Shown: positions 1-7,997 of the stretch, one piece after another | Layout of the letters: the number at the start of each line of letters is the position of its first letter | How positions within the stretch are numbered: position 1 is the stretch's first letter | Source: Acinetobacter sp. LoGeW2-3 | Lineage (GTDB): Bacteria; Pseudomonadota; Gammaproteobacteria; Pseudomonadales; Moraxellaceae | Reading direction: 5' to 3' | Length of the DNA: 64,000 nucleotides | NCBI RefSeq assembly: GCF_002688565.1 | Contig: NZ_CP024011.1 | Span: 434,001-498,000, forward strand | Translations under genes and position numbers: made by a program | Notes under the pieces: generated by a model | Told to the model about the DNA's origin: nothing | Seen by the model: the letters and a program-made list of their open reading frames with translations, nothing else | Database searches by the model: none

Positions 1-368
1 TTCAATAAATCAAAGTCAATTTGAGCAGCATCGATAAATGGATAAACCTCCTCCAAACGGCCAAGTCGACCATTAAAGCCTGCGATCAGTACCAGCTGCT
101 TGATCTTTTGCTGTTTCAATCTATGCGATAAGTAATGCAAAGCCGCAATAGTGCCTAGACTGTGGGCGATAAAAATACTGTTTTCATCTATACCATCAAT
201 CTGTTCCTGCATCTGCTTTTGCCAGATTTCCAGTTGAGGTGTCGTAGATGGATCAAGTCGTAAAACTTTTAGGCTGATACGTTCTTCCTTAGCTTTTTGC
301 TGAATCCAGGGATACCAATTTTCCTCTGGGCTCGCTGTATAACCATGCACCACAATCACTTGCGTCAT
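1..368 (-). CDS. RBBP9/YdeN-type serine alpha/beta hydrolase (C-terminus outside window)
   Basis: Reading leftwards from ATG at 368, about 122 codons are open to the window edge. The N-terminus MTQVIVVHGY is the first beta strand and oxyanion region of a small alpha/beta hydrolase, and an AHSLGT nucleophile elbow carries the presumed catalytic Ser. The pattern of about 60 residues between the N-terminal HG and the HSLG elbow fits the RBBP9/YdeN family (small cytoplasmic esterase-like proteins, usually about 180-200 residues). Substrate is unknown. The acid and His of the triad lie off the window. Confidence 0.8.
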   Translation of the reverse strand, partial: MTQVIVVHGYTASPEENWYPWIQQKAKEERISLKVLRLDPSTTPQLEIWQKQMQEQIDGIDENSIFIAHSLGTIAALHYLSHRLKQQKIKQLVLIAGFNGRLGRLEEVYPFIDAAQIDFDLL

Positions 369-471
369 TTATTCACTCCTGTATTTTCATTTTTTTAAGA
401 GTTTGCCTGAGCTGGCTACAAGATTGGGTAAGTAAATGTATGCTTTGATTAAGCCGTAGATCCCAAAAAGC

Positions 472-498
472 AAAAAGGCGCATGAAGCGCCTTTTTTT
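472..498 (-). terminator. Rho-independent terminator of ffh
   Basis: GGCGC/GCGCC stem with a 5-base loop and a T run on the minus strand, 13 bp after the ffh stop codon. Confidence 0.85.
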
Positions 499-510
499 GA
501 AAGAGAAAAC

Positions 511-1917
511 TTATTTCTTGTCGTTCCCGCCGAACAGTGGGCCCATGCCACCGCCGCCACCAAACTGTTTCTGTAGACCACCCAATGATTTCATCATTTT
601 TGCCATACCCGATGGATTAGCAAATTTTTTCATCATTTTCGCCATCTGGGCATGCTGCTTGATTAGTTTGTTGACTTCAGCAACATCCATACCACAGCCC
701 GCTGCGATACGTTTTTTACGGCTTGGATTCATCAAGTCAGGGTTACGACGCTCTTTCACAGTCATCGACTGGATAATCGCTTCCATTTTTTTGATTTGCT
801 TTTCAGGATTTGCCTGCGCAATCGCATCCTGAAGGCCAGCACTGCTCATGCCTGGAAGTTTATCCAGGAAGCCCATCATACCGCCCATCTTGTTCATTTG
901 CTCAAACTGCATCAGCATGTCTTCAAAGTTGAAGCTACCGCCTTTCTGCAGCTTTTTCGCCATTTTTTCGGCTTTTTCTTTGTCGATCTTGCGTTCAACT
1001 TCTTCGACCAAAGAAAGCACGTCACCCATGCCGAGAATACGCTGTGCCACACGTTCCGGATGGAATGGTTCAAGCGCATCAAGTTTTTCGCCCATACCGA
1101 GGAATTTGATTGGCTTACCGGTAATGGCACGAACAGAAAGCGCTGCACCACCACGGGCATCACCATCAGTCTTGGTCAGGATCACACCGGTCAATGGCAA
1201 GGCATCATTAAAGGCTTTTGCTGTGTTTGCCGCATCCTGACCGGTCATGGCATCTACCACGAATAAGGTTTCGGTTGGGCTAATTGCAGCGTGCAACTCT
1301 TTAATCTCGTCCATCATGTCATCATCGACATGCAAACGACCTGCGGTATCAACAATCAGGACATCAGCAAACTGGATTTTTGCCTGCTCAATTGCACGGT
1401 TAGCAATATCAATTGGACGTTCATTGGCATTCGATTCAAAGAAAATTGCACCGACTTCGCCCGCAACAGTTTGTAGCTGCTTGATCGCTGCTGGTCGATA
1501 AACGTCGGCAGACACCATCGCCACTTTTTTCTTTTGACGTTCTTGCAAGAAGCGCGCAAGTTTAGCAGCAGTGGTGGTTTTACCCGCGCCCTGCAAACCG
1601 GCAAGCAGCACAACTACAGGTGGTTTTGCTGCAAGGTCGAGGCTTTCGTTAGCCGCGCCCATCATTTTGGTCAATTCGTCATAGACGATTTTGACGAAGG
1701 CCTGACCCGGAGATAACTGAGACATTACTTCCTGGCCTAATGCTTCTTCCTTAACTTTCGCGATAAATTCACGAGTTACAGGTAACGCAACGTCGGCTTC
1801 AAGAAGTGCCATACGTACTTCACGTAACGTATCTTTAATATTGTCTTCGGTTAGCTGCCCTGAGCCAGTAACATTTCTTAAACTCTGCGTGAGTCGTTCT
1901 GTTAAGGTATCAAACAT
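511..1917 (-). CDS. ffh: Signal recognition particle protein Ffh (SRP54 GTPase)
   Basis: Cytoplasmic GTPase that, with 4.5S RNA, recognises hydrophobic signal sequences on ribosomes and delivers them to FtsY and the Sec translocon. The 468-residue product has the N-terminal four-helix N domain (1-90), the G domain with GLQGAGKT (107-114), DTAGR (190-194) and TKTD (248-251), and a Met-rich M domain (about 330-455) with a Gly-rich tail. Length is typical of the family. It is divergent from the ypjD homologue, the same neighbour it has in E. coli. Identification is secure. Confidence 0.98.
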   Translation of the reverse strand: MFDTLTERLTQSLRNVTGSGQLTEDNIKDTLREVRMALLEADVALPVTREFIAKVKEEALGQEVMSQLSPGQAFVKIVYDELTKMMGAANESLDLAAKPPVVVLLAGLQGAGKTTTAAKLARFLQERQKKKVAMVSADVYRPAAIKQLQTVAGEVGAIFFESNANERPIDIANRAIEQAKIQFADVLIVDTAGRLHVDDDMMDEIKELHAAISPTETLFVVDAMTGQDAANTAKAFNDALPLTGVILTKTDGDARGGAALSVRAITGKPIKFLGMGEKLDALEPFHPERVAQRILGMGDVLSLVEEVERKIDKEKAEKMAKKLQKGGSFNFEDMLMQFEQMNKMGGMMGFLDKLPGMSSAGLQDAIAQANPEKQIKKMEAIIQSMTVKERRNPDLMNPSRKKRIAAGCGMDVAEVNKLIKQHAQMAKMMKKFANPSGMAKMMKSLGGLQKQFGGGGGMGPLFGGNDKK

Positions 1918-2055
1918 TGCAAAATCCGCTTAAAATAGCCAGTAGCAAAAAACTTTTTCTTAAAATAGAAAATTTATGCATAGAATGCTATAGGATACTG
2001 TAGTTCGCACCGAATTTATATAAATGAATATTCATCACCCTTAAAAAGGTTAGAC

Positions 2056-2862
2056 ATGGTTAGCCTCCCACTGGTTTATACAATCTTGGCATTAGTCGCC
2101 TATACCGCATCCTTCTGGTATTTGTTTGTTCATTTAATGTCGAAACGTATTCCCAATCAGTGGTTTGTTGGTATTACTGCTGCACTTGGCCTTGTGTTAC
2201 ATGGCATGGTGCTTTATGGCGACATGCACACCCCGATGGGAATGAATTACGATGTCTTTGTTCTGGTTTCGTTTACTTCAGGACTGATGCTGTTACTCAG
2301 TCTGGCTTATAGTACCTATCGCCCAATTCTGCCGCTGAATCTGATCGGCATTCCTGTTGCAGCGACTGGGTTAATTTTAGGCTTTACCTTTACGCCGCAA
2401 GCCAAGATTATTGTGCAAAACTCATTAGGTGTGGATATTCATATCATCCTGTCACTGTCTGCTTATGCGGTACTGCTGATGGCAACCATTCAAGCCGTTA
2501 TTCTGCGCTTTCAAGATCGTGAACTGAAAAAGAAGCAGAAACGCCTTTGGGTCAATCTACTGCCATCCTATCAGGATATGGAATCCCTGCTATTTGATAT
2601 GCTGATGACCGGTTTTGTCTTACTAACCATTGCCCTTGGTTTCGGCTTCTTTACCATTGATGATTTCTTTGCTCAACACCTCGCACATAAAACCGCGTTT
2701 AGTATTATCTCCTGGCTGGTTTATGGTGCCCTTCTTATTGGGCACTGGAAATTTGGCTGGCGTGGACAGAAAGCGGTACGTTTTACTTTGATTGGTTTTG
2801 GTTTGCTAGCTGTAGGTTTTATTGGGTCTAAGTTTGTGCTGGAAATGCTGCTCAATAAATAA
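2056..2862 (+). CDS. ypjD: YpjD/CcsA-like inner-membrane protein (cytochrome c assembly family)
   Basis: A 268-residue polytopic membrane protein with about eight hydrophobic segments and the CcsA/HemX-type arrangement, including conserved His residues in LVLHGMVLYG and DIHIILSLSAYA. Family members relate to haem handling and cytochrome c assembly, but YpjD itself has no firmly established reaction. ATG at 2056 is preceded by AAGG about 8 bases upstream. It is divergent from ffh, an arrangement conserved in other gammaproteobacteria, and shares a short terminator with the convergent methyltransferase gene. Confidence 0.85.
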   Translation: MVSLPLVYTILALVAYTASFWYLFVHLMSKRIPNQWFVGITAALGLVLHGMVLYGDMHTPMGMNYDVFVLVSFTSGLMLLLSLAYSTYRPILPLNLIGIPVAATGLILGFTFTPQAKIIVQNSLGVDIHIILSLSAYAVLLMATIQAVILRFQDRELKKKQKRLWVNLLPSYQDMESLLFDMLMTGFVLLTIALGFGFFTIDDFFAQHLAHKTAFSIISWLVYGALLIGHWKFGWRGQKAVRFTLIGFGLLAVGFIGSKFVLEMLLNK

Positions 2863-2893
2863 GTTTAAGATTTTCTCTAAAGTTAATATTTTT

Positions 2894-2920
2894 AAAAACC
2901 CAATTACTGGGCTTTTTATT
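2894..2920. terminator. Shared terminator between convergent genes
   Basis: CCCA/TGGG stem with an ATTAC loop flanked by an A run and a T run, between the ypjD and methyltransferase stops. Confidence 0.55.
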
Positions 2921-2930
2921 TGCCACATAA

Positions 2931-3695
2931 TTAATCTGGATTCACCCTACCCACTCGTACCGACAACGGCCAAGTAATCACTCTTGGCAATTCTGGATCT
3001 TCCCATTCCGGCAACAAAGCATCTGCCAGTACATTTAACGGATTATGACCTAATGCTTTGGTGGCTGCTTTCACTGCTGACCAGGTGCTCATATAACCAA
3101 TCACCTGATAAAAATTCCACTCCACCTGCAATACAGGTGGTTGGATAACAATTTCTTGAAAGGGAAATGACAGAGTTTTGTAGCCTTCATCCACATGATG
3201 TCGTTCCGGTGGCCAATATGGAGCAATAGTGACTTCATAAAAATACTGGAAATAATGATTTAGGTGCTCTTCATCGACACTGAATACGCCATAAGTAATT
3301 AAAGCCAGAATGGCATTCGGTTTCGCAACACGACGAACCTCTGTATAGAAATTGTCCAGATCCAGCCAATGCGCTGCCTGAGCTACTGAAATCAGGTCAA
3401 CAGTGTTATCAGCCAAAGGAATATTTTCGGCGAAGGCTTGGCGATATTGAATTTTAGGATGTGGTTTGGCTTGGGTAATCTGTTCAGCACTGCCATCAAT
3501 CGCAATGACCTGATCAAAATAATTCGTCAAGACTTCGGAAAACTGCCCAGTACCACAACCGACATCAAGAGCCAATTTCGTACTGGGTGACAGTTCTGCC
3601 AGTATCTTGCCTAAAGCATCTGGATAATGCGGACGGAACAAGGCATAGTCCTGTGACTGCTGAGAGAAATGATCCTTAAAGCTAGGCTGCTCCAT
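2931..3695 (-). CDS. Class I SAM-dependent methyltransferase
   Basis: A 254-residue protein with the SAM-binding motif I LALDVGCGTGQF, the acidic motif II residue in VIAIDGSAEQ, and a post-I region DLISVAQAAHWLD typical of the Methyltransf_11/25 families. It resembles yeast TMT1/trans-aconitate-type and other small-molecule methyltransferases, but the substrate cannot be named. I chose the ATG at 3695 (MEQPSFKDHF) because it has AGGA 7-8 bases upstream. An in-frame ATG at 3743 would add a poorly family-like 16-residue extension. Confidence 0.85.
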   Translation of the reverse strand: MEQPSFKDHFSQQSQDYALFRPHYPDALGKILAELSPSTKLALDVGCGTGQFSEVLTNYFDQVIAIDGSAEQITQAKPHPKIQYRQAFAENIPLADNTVDLISVAQAAHWLDLDNFYTEVRRVAKPNAILALITYGVFSVDEEHLNHYFQYFYEVTIAPYWPPERHHVDEGYKTLSFPFQEIVIQPPVLQVEWNFYQVIGYMSTWSAVKAATKALGHNPLNVLADALLPEWEDPELPRVITWPLSVRVGRVNPD

Positions 3696-3896
3696 ACTGC
3701 CATCCTGAGTATTTCTTGTTCTTTTCAATATAGCAATCAGCATTTAAAACTCTATTATTTTATTGTGCAAAAGACCTTACTTCTGCCGATATAGAACTTG
3801 CTTCCACTTGAATCCTCTTTCCCAATAAACATGAAATTTAAACTGCCTGGACATTCAGGTGAAAAAGCCGTATAACACCGTTTTTCTCATTCACAG

Positions 3897-4841
3897 GTGA
3901 ACACGTTGAAACTTGTTCTTGCACCCATGGAAGGCTTAACTGACCCGATTATGCGTGATGTACTGACATCCGTCGGGAGTTTTGATTGGTGTGTGACCGA
4001 GTTTATTCGTGTCACGGATTCGGTACTACCCGATCATATCTACCATACCTACTGCCCTGAACTATTAAATGGCGGAAAAACCGCGGCCGGCACACCTGTG
4101 CATGTGCAATTTTTGGGAAATAATCCGGAAATGCTGGCAGCCAATGCAGTCAAAGTTGCTGCTATGGGTGCACCTGTGATCGATATGAACTTTGGCTGTC
4201 CGGCTAAAACCGTCAATCGTCACCGTGGCGGTTCAGTTCTGCTGGATGAGCCGGAAGTCGTGTATGAACTGGTGAAAACCGTTCGAGATGCTGTTCCAGC
4301 CCATATTCCGGTATCAGCAAAAATGCGCCTCGGTTATATGGACCGTAACTTCATGCTGGAAAATGCCCACGCCATTGAAGATGCAGGCGCTGCCTGGGTC
4401 ACCGTGCATGCACGAACCAAAGCGGATGGTTATACTCCACCGGCCTTCTGGGATCAGCTGCAACCCATTCGTGAAGCCTTGAAAATTAATGTCATTGCCA
4501 ATGGTGAAATCTGGACCAATGCCGATGCTAAACAATGCCAACTGGAATCCGGCTGTGAAGACTTAATGATTGGTCGCGGTGCGGTGACTACTCCTGATTT
4601 GACTCAATGTATTCGTAAGAATAGTGATGACCCGCTGATTAGCTGGAATGAGCTGCTTGGTCTGCAAATCCGTTTTCTGAATGGTTCCTATAAAAAGGAA
4701 ATGAATATGGTGGGACGTTACAAACAATGGCTTGGGATGATGTCTAAACATTATCCAGAAGCCAAGGCGCTCTGGGATGAAGTAAAACGGGTCAAACCGC
4801 TGGAAGAAATTACTGAAAAGCTCAAAGCTGCGCAGAATTAA
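3897..4841 (+). CDS. dusC: tRNA-dihydrouridine(16) synthase DusC
   Basis: FMN- and NADPH-dependent reductase that makes dihydrouridine in the tRNA D-loop. The 314-residue TIM barrel starts with LVLAPMEGLTD (FMN binding), has catalytic Cys101 in MNFGCPAKTVN, HARTK for tRNA and FMN contacts, and ANGEIW and MIGRGA near the phosphate site. The CPAKTVN and GEIW signatures match DusC rather than DusA or DusB. The start is GTG at 3897 (TTG at 3906 is an alternative); no ATG fits the family N-terminus. Confidence 0.92.
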   Translation: MNTLKLVLAPMEGLTDPIMRDVLTSVGSFDWCVTEFIRVTDSVLPDHIYHTYCPELLNGGKTAAGTPVHVQFLGNNPEMLAANAVKVAAMGAPVIDMNFGCPAKTVNRHRGGSVLLDEPEVVYELVKTVRDAVPAHIPVSAKMRLGYMDRNFMLENAHAIEDAGAAWVTVHARTKADGYTPPAFWDQLQPIREALKINVIANGEIWTNADAKQCQLESGCEDLMIGRGAVTTPDLTQCIRKNSDDPLISWNELLGLQIRFLNGSYKKEMNMVGRYKQWLGMMSKHYPEAKALWDEVKRVKPLEEITEKLKAAQN

Positions 4842-4844
4842 GCT

Positions 4845-4874
4845 AAAAATCCCTGAAATGTTCAGGGATTTTTT
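4845..4874. terminator. Bidirectional terminator dusC / NERD gene
   Basis: Strong hairpin AAATCCCTGAA / TTCAGGGATTT flanked by A and T runs, serving both convergent genes. It overlaps the stop of the NERD gene. Confidence 0.85.
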
Positions 4875-5526
4875 ATTTGGCCTGTTTTCGCTGTTTTAAA
4901 TTCTCTACATGCTGACGATTGGTCTGCCAGGATTTCTCCAGCATGACTTTTTCCAGCTGCAGCTGAATCCGCTTCAGTTTAGTTTCAGAAATCACTGACT
5001 CCTGAAAGCTTTTTACATAGTCGGTCCAGCTTGCACCATGAAATACATTTTCCGACATAGCTGTTTTAAATTCAGCTTCTGGCATAAATACCACCAGCGA
5101 ATGAATATATTCCGGACTGAGGATCTCCGCTAGAATCTGTTCCAGCACTTTGATGTGTTTATAGTTCTGATGCAGTGGATTCTGGAATTTATAACTCTGT
5201 TTATAAATCTTTTGCGTCCACATCTTTTGCCGTTCACCACCAAAAATCCAGCCTTTATAGTTCTTGGTTTCAATCACAAACAGCCCAAATGGGCTTAGCA
5301 GTAAATGATCAATCTGGGTTGTGGTGCCTTGCTCGTCTTCAAAAGTCAGGTTATTCATTAGAATATAATGAGGCTGCTTTAAGTAGAGTTTGACATGCAT
5401 GGCAACGGCGAACTCGCCAAACCTCCCCTTGAAATAAGGCTTAAACAGTTTAAGTAAGGCTGCTAAAGACAATAAAAGAAACAGCCACCAGAAATTTTCA
5501 ATCACCGGGGCAAGCATAGGATTCAT
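4873..5526 (-). CDS. NERD domain-containing membrane-anchored protein
   Basis: A 217-residue protein with one N-terminal membrane segment (about residues 10-28, FWWLFLLLSLAALLKLF), followed by a NERD (nuclease-related) domain: GRFGEFAV at the domain start, then IDHLLLSPFGLFVIETKNYKG, where the D...E-x-K pattern matches the restriction-endonuclease-like active site. The tail is charged and helical. NERD proteins are suspected nucleases or DNA-processing proteins; no specific role is known. It lies 36 bp downstream of ogt on the same strand, so co-transcription is likely, which is loosely consistent with a DNA-related function. Confidence 0.82.
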   Translation of the reverse strand: MNPMLAPVIENFWWLFLLLSLAALLKLFKPYFKGRFGEFAVAMHVKLYLKQPHYILMNNLTFEDEQGTTTQIDHLLLSPFGLFVIETKNYKGWIFGGERQKMWTQKIYKQSYKFQNPLHQNYKHIKVLEQILAEILSPEYIHSLVVFMPEAEFKTAMSENVFHGASWTDYVKSFQESVISETKLKRIQLQLEKVMLEKSWQTNRQHVENLKQRKQAK

Positions 5527-5562
5527 TTCGACTGGAATAGTTTTTATTTAGATGTGAATATC

Positions 5563-6045
5563 TTACTTATTTTGTTCAATATTTAACAGAATTTCCTTTC
5601 GCTCCAGACCACCAGCAAAGCCCACTAAAGTACCATTGGTACCAATCACACGGTGACATGGGGCGATAATCGAAATCGGATTACGGCCATTGGCAGCCCC
5701 CACGGCACGAACCGCTTTCGGATTGCCAATCTCGAGAGCAATTTCACGATAGGTTCGGGTTTCACCATAGGGAATATTCAGTAAAGCTTGCCAGACACTT
5801 TTTTGAAATGCTGTACCGGCAAAGTCTAGCGGCACATCAAAACAGGTCCGTTGACCAGCAAAATATTGCTCTAACTGGGCTTTGGCTGTGACTAGAATAG
5901 GATGCTCGGGATCTTCAATTAAGGTGGCCAGTTTGACCCGGTTTGGCTTTTCACAATCCCAAAGTACCGCAACCAGTGCATCTGCACTCGCCACCAACTG
6001 CAGTTGACCTACGGGTGAATCCATATAGATATAACTTAAATTCAT
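5563..6045 (-). CDS. ogt: Methylated-DNA--[protein]-cysteine S-methyltransferase (Ogt type)
   Basis: Suicide repair protein that moves alkyl groups from O6-alkylguanine or O4-alkylthymine to its own Cys. In the 160-residue form the active site PCHRVIG places the acceptor Cys at about 130, with the helix-turn-helix region IPYGETRTYREIA and the GRNPISIIAPC loop ahead of it. Length suits Ogt rather than the fused Ada. The ATG at 6045 is preferred (AGGGTGA upstream, family-like MNLSYIY start); an ATG 8 codons earlier is possible. Confidence 0.93.
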   Translation of the reverse strand: MNLSYIYMDSPVGQLQLVASADALVAVLWDCEKPNRVKLATLIEDPEHPILVTAKAQLEQYFAGQRTCFDVPLDFAGTAFQKSVWQALLNIPYGETRTYREIALEIGNPKAVRAVGAANGRNPISIIAPCHRVIGTNGTLVGFAGGLERKEILLNIEQNK

Positions 6046-6155
6046 GTCTTCACCCTGTTGCAGTGCCATAGAATGATTATTTTAACGCAGTGATCGAAAA
6101 GTGGCTTATATAAATAAATGCTGACACATTTAAGTTCTGATGCACTATGCAAACT

Positions 6156-6473
6156 TTAGGAAGATGAAAGCTTCATTAAAACCAAACCAGAAATAATCAA
6201 CACAGCCGCCAGCATGCGCATCGCACTCGCTGGTTCTCCCAGAATAAGAATACCAATCAGAAAAGAACCGACGGCACCAATTCCTGTCCAGATTGTGTAA
6301 GCGGTTCCTAACGGTAATGTACGCATGGCGTAAGCCAGCAGTGCAAAACTCAGAAACATGAAAAGAATAGTAATAATGCTTGGGGTCAATTTACTAAAAC
6401 CTTCCGATAGCTTCATCGAATAGGCCCAAACGACTTCAAAAAGACCTGCCAGTATCAATAAAAACCAGGCCAT
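6156..6473 (-). CDS. gdx: Guanidinium exporter Gdx (SugE-type small multidrug resistance protein)
   Basis: A 105-residue, four-helix SMR transporter that works as an antiparallel dimer, exporting guanidinium in exchange for protons. Catalytic Glu13 lies in LAGLFEVVWAYSMKLSEGF, and WTGIGAVGSFLIGILILGEP matches the Gdx/SugE branch rather than the EmrE branch. Start at 6473 is fixed by a very strong ribosome site, GGAGGAGGG at 6477-6485. A guanidine-II riboswitch directly upstream independently supports the guanidinium substrate. Confidence 0.95.
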   Translation of the reverse strand: MAWFLLILAGLFEVVWAYSMKLSEGFSKLTPSIITILFMFLSFALLAYAMRTLPLGTAYTIWTGIGAVGSFLIGILILGEPASAMRMLAAVLIISGLVLMKLSSS

Positions 6474-6476
6474 ATG

Positions 6477-6570
6477 CCCTCCTCCATTATTTAAGAAGTC
6501 AGGCCGTCCTGACGATTTTTCCTGAGCAAAAGCAATATTTTGCATCAAGGGAGGTCGTTCCTCCTGAAAC
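6477..6570 (-). promoter_or_regulatory. Guanidine-II (mini-ykkC) riboswitch controlling gdx
   Basis: Two short hairpins on the minus-strand RNA, each with the ACGR loop diagnostic of mini-ykkC: first at 6550-6564 (GGAGG, loop AACGA, CCTCC), second at 6498-6513 (GTCAGG, loop ACGG, CCTGAC). The ribosome site GGAGGAGGG is at 6477-6485. The 3' arm of hairpin 1 (CCTCCC) is complementary to the ribosome site, so a plausible switch is: without guanidine the arm masks the site; ligand-stabilised hairpins free it. The motif is read directly; the mechanism is inferred from the known class. Confidence 0.9.
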
Positions 6571-6781
6571 TGTGCAGATTGTATAAAATCACTTGCAAAA
6601 ATACAGCGCAAATTACAAAAGATGACGGTATGAGATGCAACTTAACCGAGCTTAACTTAAGCACTCAAGACACACCCCGGAAAAGTCGCTACCTTAAGTA
6701 CCCAGTTGAGAACAAAACGGAGTTCTCAATCACTTTAAAAATGACAACAATGTACTTTAGCACCGCTCCAAAACAAGAAGA

Positions 6782-7105
6782 TTATCCACATCAAATAATT
6801 AAGTTATGCACATCAATTAAATTTAAAATTGTTCGGAGAAGTTACACAATGAAACATAAAATTAAGATAAGTTGATCACTTTTTATAAAGCTTGATTAAT
6901 AAGCATTGGTGAATAAAACACCAGAATTTGCAAGACTTTCAAAATAGAAAAAGAACCCTATTTGAGTTCTTTTTATACATATTTTGTATAATGCTTAAAC
7001 AACCAAGCTACAATTGATTACAATTTATGCTGGATATCCATAGGGTTACCCACATAGATATCCATATACTTATCCATAAAGTTATCCACAAGCTACTGTG
7101 AATAA
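6782..7105. promoter_or_regulatory. Cluster of DnaA-box-like 9-mers with a 12-bp periodic array
   Basis: The rpe-gdx gap has no convincing gene. It holds four exact matches to TTATNCACA: 6782-6790, 6804-6812 and 7082-7090 (plus strand) and 7097-7105 (minus strand). In addition 7034-7090 is five tandem 9-mers at an exact 12-bp period (starts 7034, 7046, 7058, 7070, 7082): ATATCCATA, TTACCCACA, ATATCCATA, TTATCCATA, TTATCCACA. DnaA binding is inferred from the consensus. No dnaA, dnaN or rpmH is near, so this is not the expected oriC. Confidence 0.6.
6948..6974. terminator. AT-rich hairpin, possible weak terminator downstream of rpe
   Basis: AAAAAGAAC / GTTCTTTTT stem with a 9-base loop; low GC makes termination uncertain. 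Confidence 0.4.
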
Positions 7106-7118
7106 CATAAAATTCCGA

Positions 7119-7805
7119 TTAGACAGTGAGCTGACCCACTTTTGCCAGCTCAGCACGCATTTCATCAATCACAGCTTTATAATCCGGCTTACCGAAGATC
7201 GCTGAACCTGCTACAAACATGTCTGCACCCGCTTCGGCAATTTCACGAATATTGGCTGGTCCAACACCACCATCCACTTCCAGACGAATATCACGACCTG
7301 AAGCATCAATGATCTTGCGTGCCTGACGCAACTTGTCCAAAGTCATCGGAATGAATTTCTGACCACCAAAACCCGGGTTTACACTCATCAACAGGATCTG
7401 ATCCACTTTATCCAGTACATAATCCAGATAATGCAATGGAGTTGCCGGGTTAAACACCAGACCAGCCTGAGCGCCGCCAGATTTGATCAACTGTAAAGAA
7501 CGGTCGATATGATCCGATGCTTCCGGGTGGAAAGTAATAATGTCCGCACCTGCTTCAAGGAAATCACCAATCATACGATCGACCGGTTTGACCATCAGAT
7601 GCACATCAATCGGTGCCTTGGTGCCATATTTTTTCAGTGCCTTACATACCCCTGCACCAAAAGTCAGGTTGGGTACATAGTGGTTATCCATCACATCAAA
7701 ATGAACAACATCAGCACCTGATGCCAGTACATTTTCAACTTCTTCACCGAGACGGGCGAAGTCAGCAGACAAAATAGAAGGTGCAATTAAATATGGCTTG
7801 GACAT
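7119..7805 (-). CDS. rpe: Ribulose-phosphate 3-epimerase
   Basis: Pentose-phosphate pathway enzyme interconverting ribulose 5-phosphate and xylulose 5-phosphate. The 228-residue TIM barrel shows [14 protein letters not shown], the metal ligands in [12 protein letters not shown] and DVHLMV, the NPGFGGQ loop, and LEVDGG / FVAGSAIF for phosphate binding. ATG at 7805 gives the family N-terminus [12 protein letters not shown]; 12 further in-frame codons upstream look unrelated. Its 3' end borders the DnaA-box-like array. Confidence 0.96.
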   Translation of the reverse strand: MSKPYLIAPSILSADFARLGEEVENVLASGADVVHFDVMDNHYVPNLTFGAGVCKALKKYGTKAPIDVHLMVKPVDRMIGDFLEAGADIITFHPEASDHIDRSLQLIKSGGAQAGLVFNPATPLHYLDYVLDKVDQILLMSVNPGFGGQKFIPMTLDKLRQARKIIDASGRDIRLEVDGGVGPANIREIAEAGADMFVAGSAIFGKPDYKAVIDEMRAELAKVGQLTV

Positions 7806-7940
7806 GGAAGAACCTGGCTGAATATGAGATGAATAGCGCATTATAACAAATTGTCCGAGTGGCTGCGCCTGTTGCGTATTGCCTTAACCGATACTCAAGC
7901 CTTCTCTAAGCGATCAACATTCAGTAATCATTTGAATATA

Positions 7941-7970
7941 GAAAAACAAAAGCCACACTAAGCGTGGCTG
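7941..7970 (-). terminator. Terminator of the M48 peptidase/DUF898 operon
   Basis: AGCCAC/GTGGCT stem followed by a T-rich tract on the minus strand, about 28 bp past the M48 gene stop. Confidence 0.7.
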
Positions 7971-7997
7971 TCTTGTCATAAAATATGATGAGGACAT

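Noticed and set aside
795..1266. Plus-strand frames of 130-156 codons
   Set aside because: Antisense to ffh, which is unambiguous.
6474..6611. N-terminal extension of the Gdx frame (about 46 residues upstream)
   Set aside because: It runs through the guanidine-II riboswitch and beyond the strong ribosome site; SMR proteins are about 105 residues.
6540..6875. 111-codon plus-strand frame
   Set aside because: Antisense to the riboswitch, no ribosome site, composition not protein-like; the region is better explained by RNA and DnaA-box motifs.
6782..7105. Chromosomal origin oriC
   Set aside because: DnaA boxes are present but dnaA, dnaN, rpmH and a clear unwinding element with GATC context are not; retained only as a DnaA-binding candidate.
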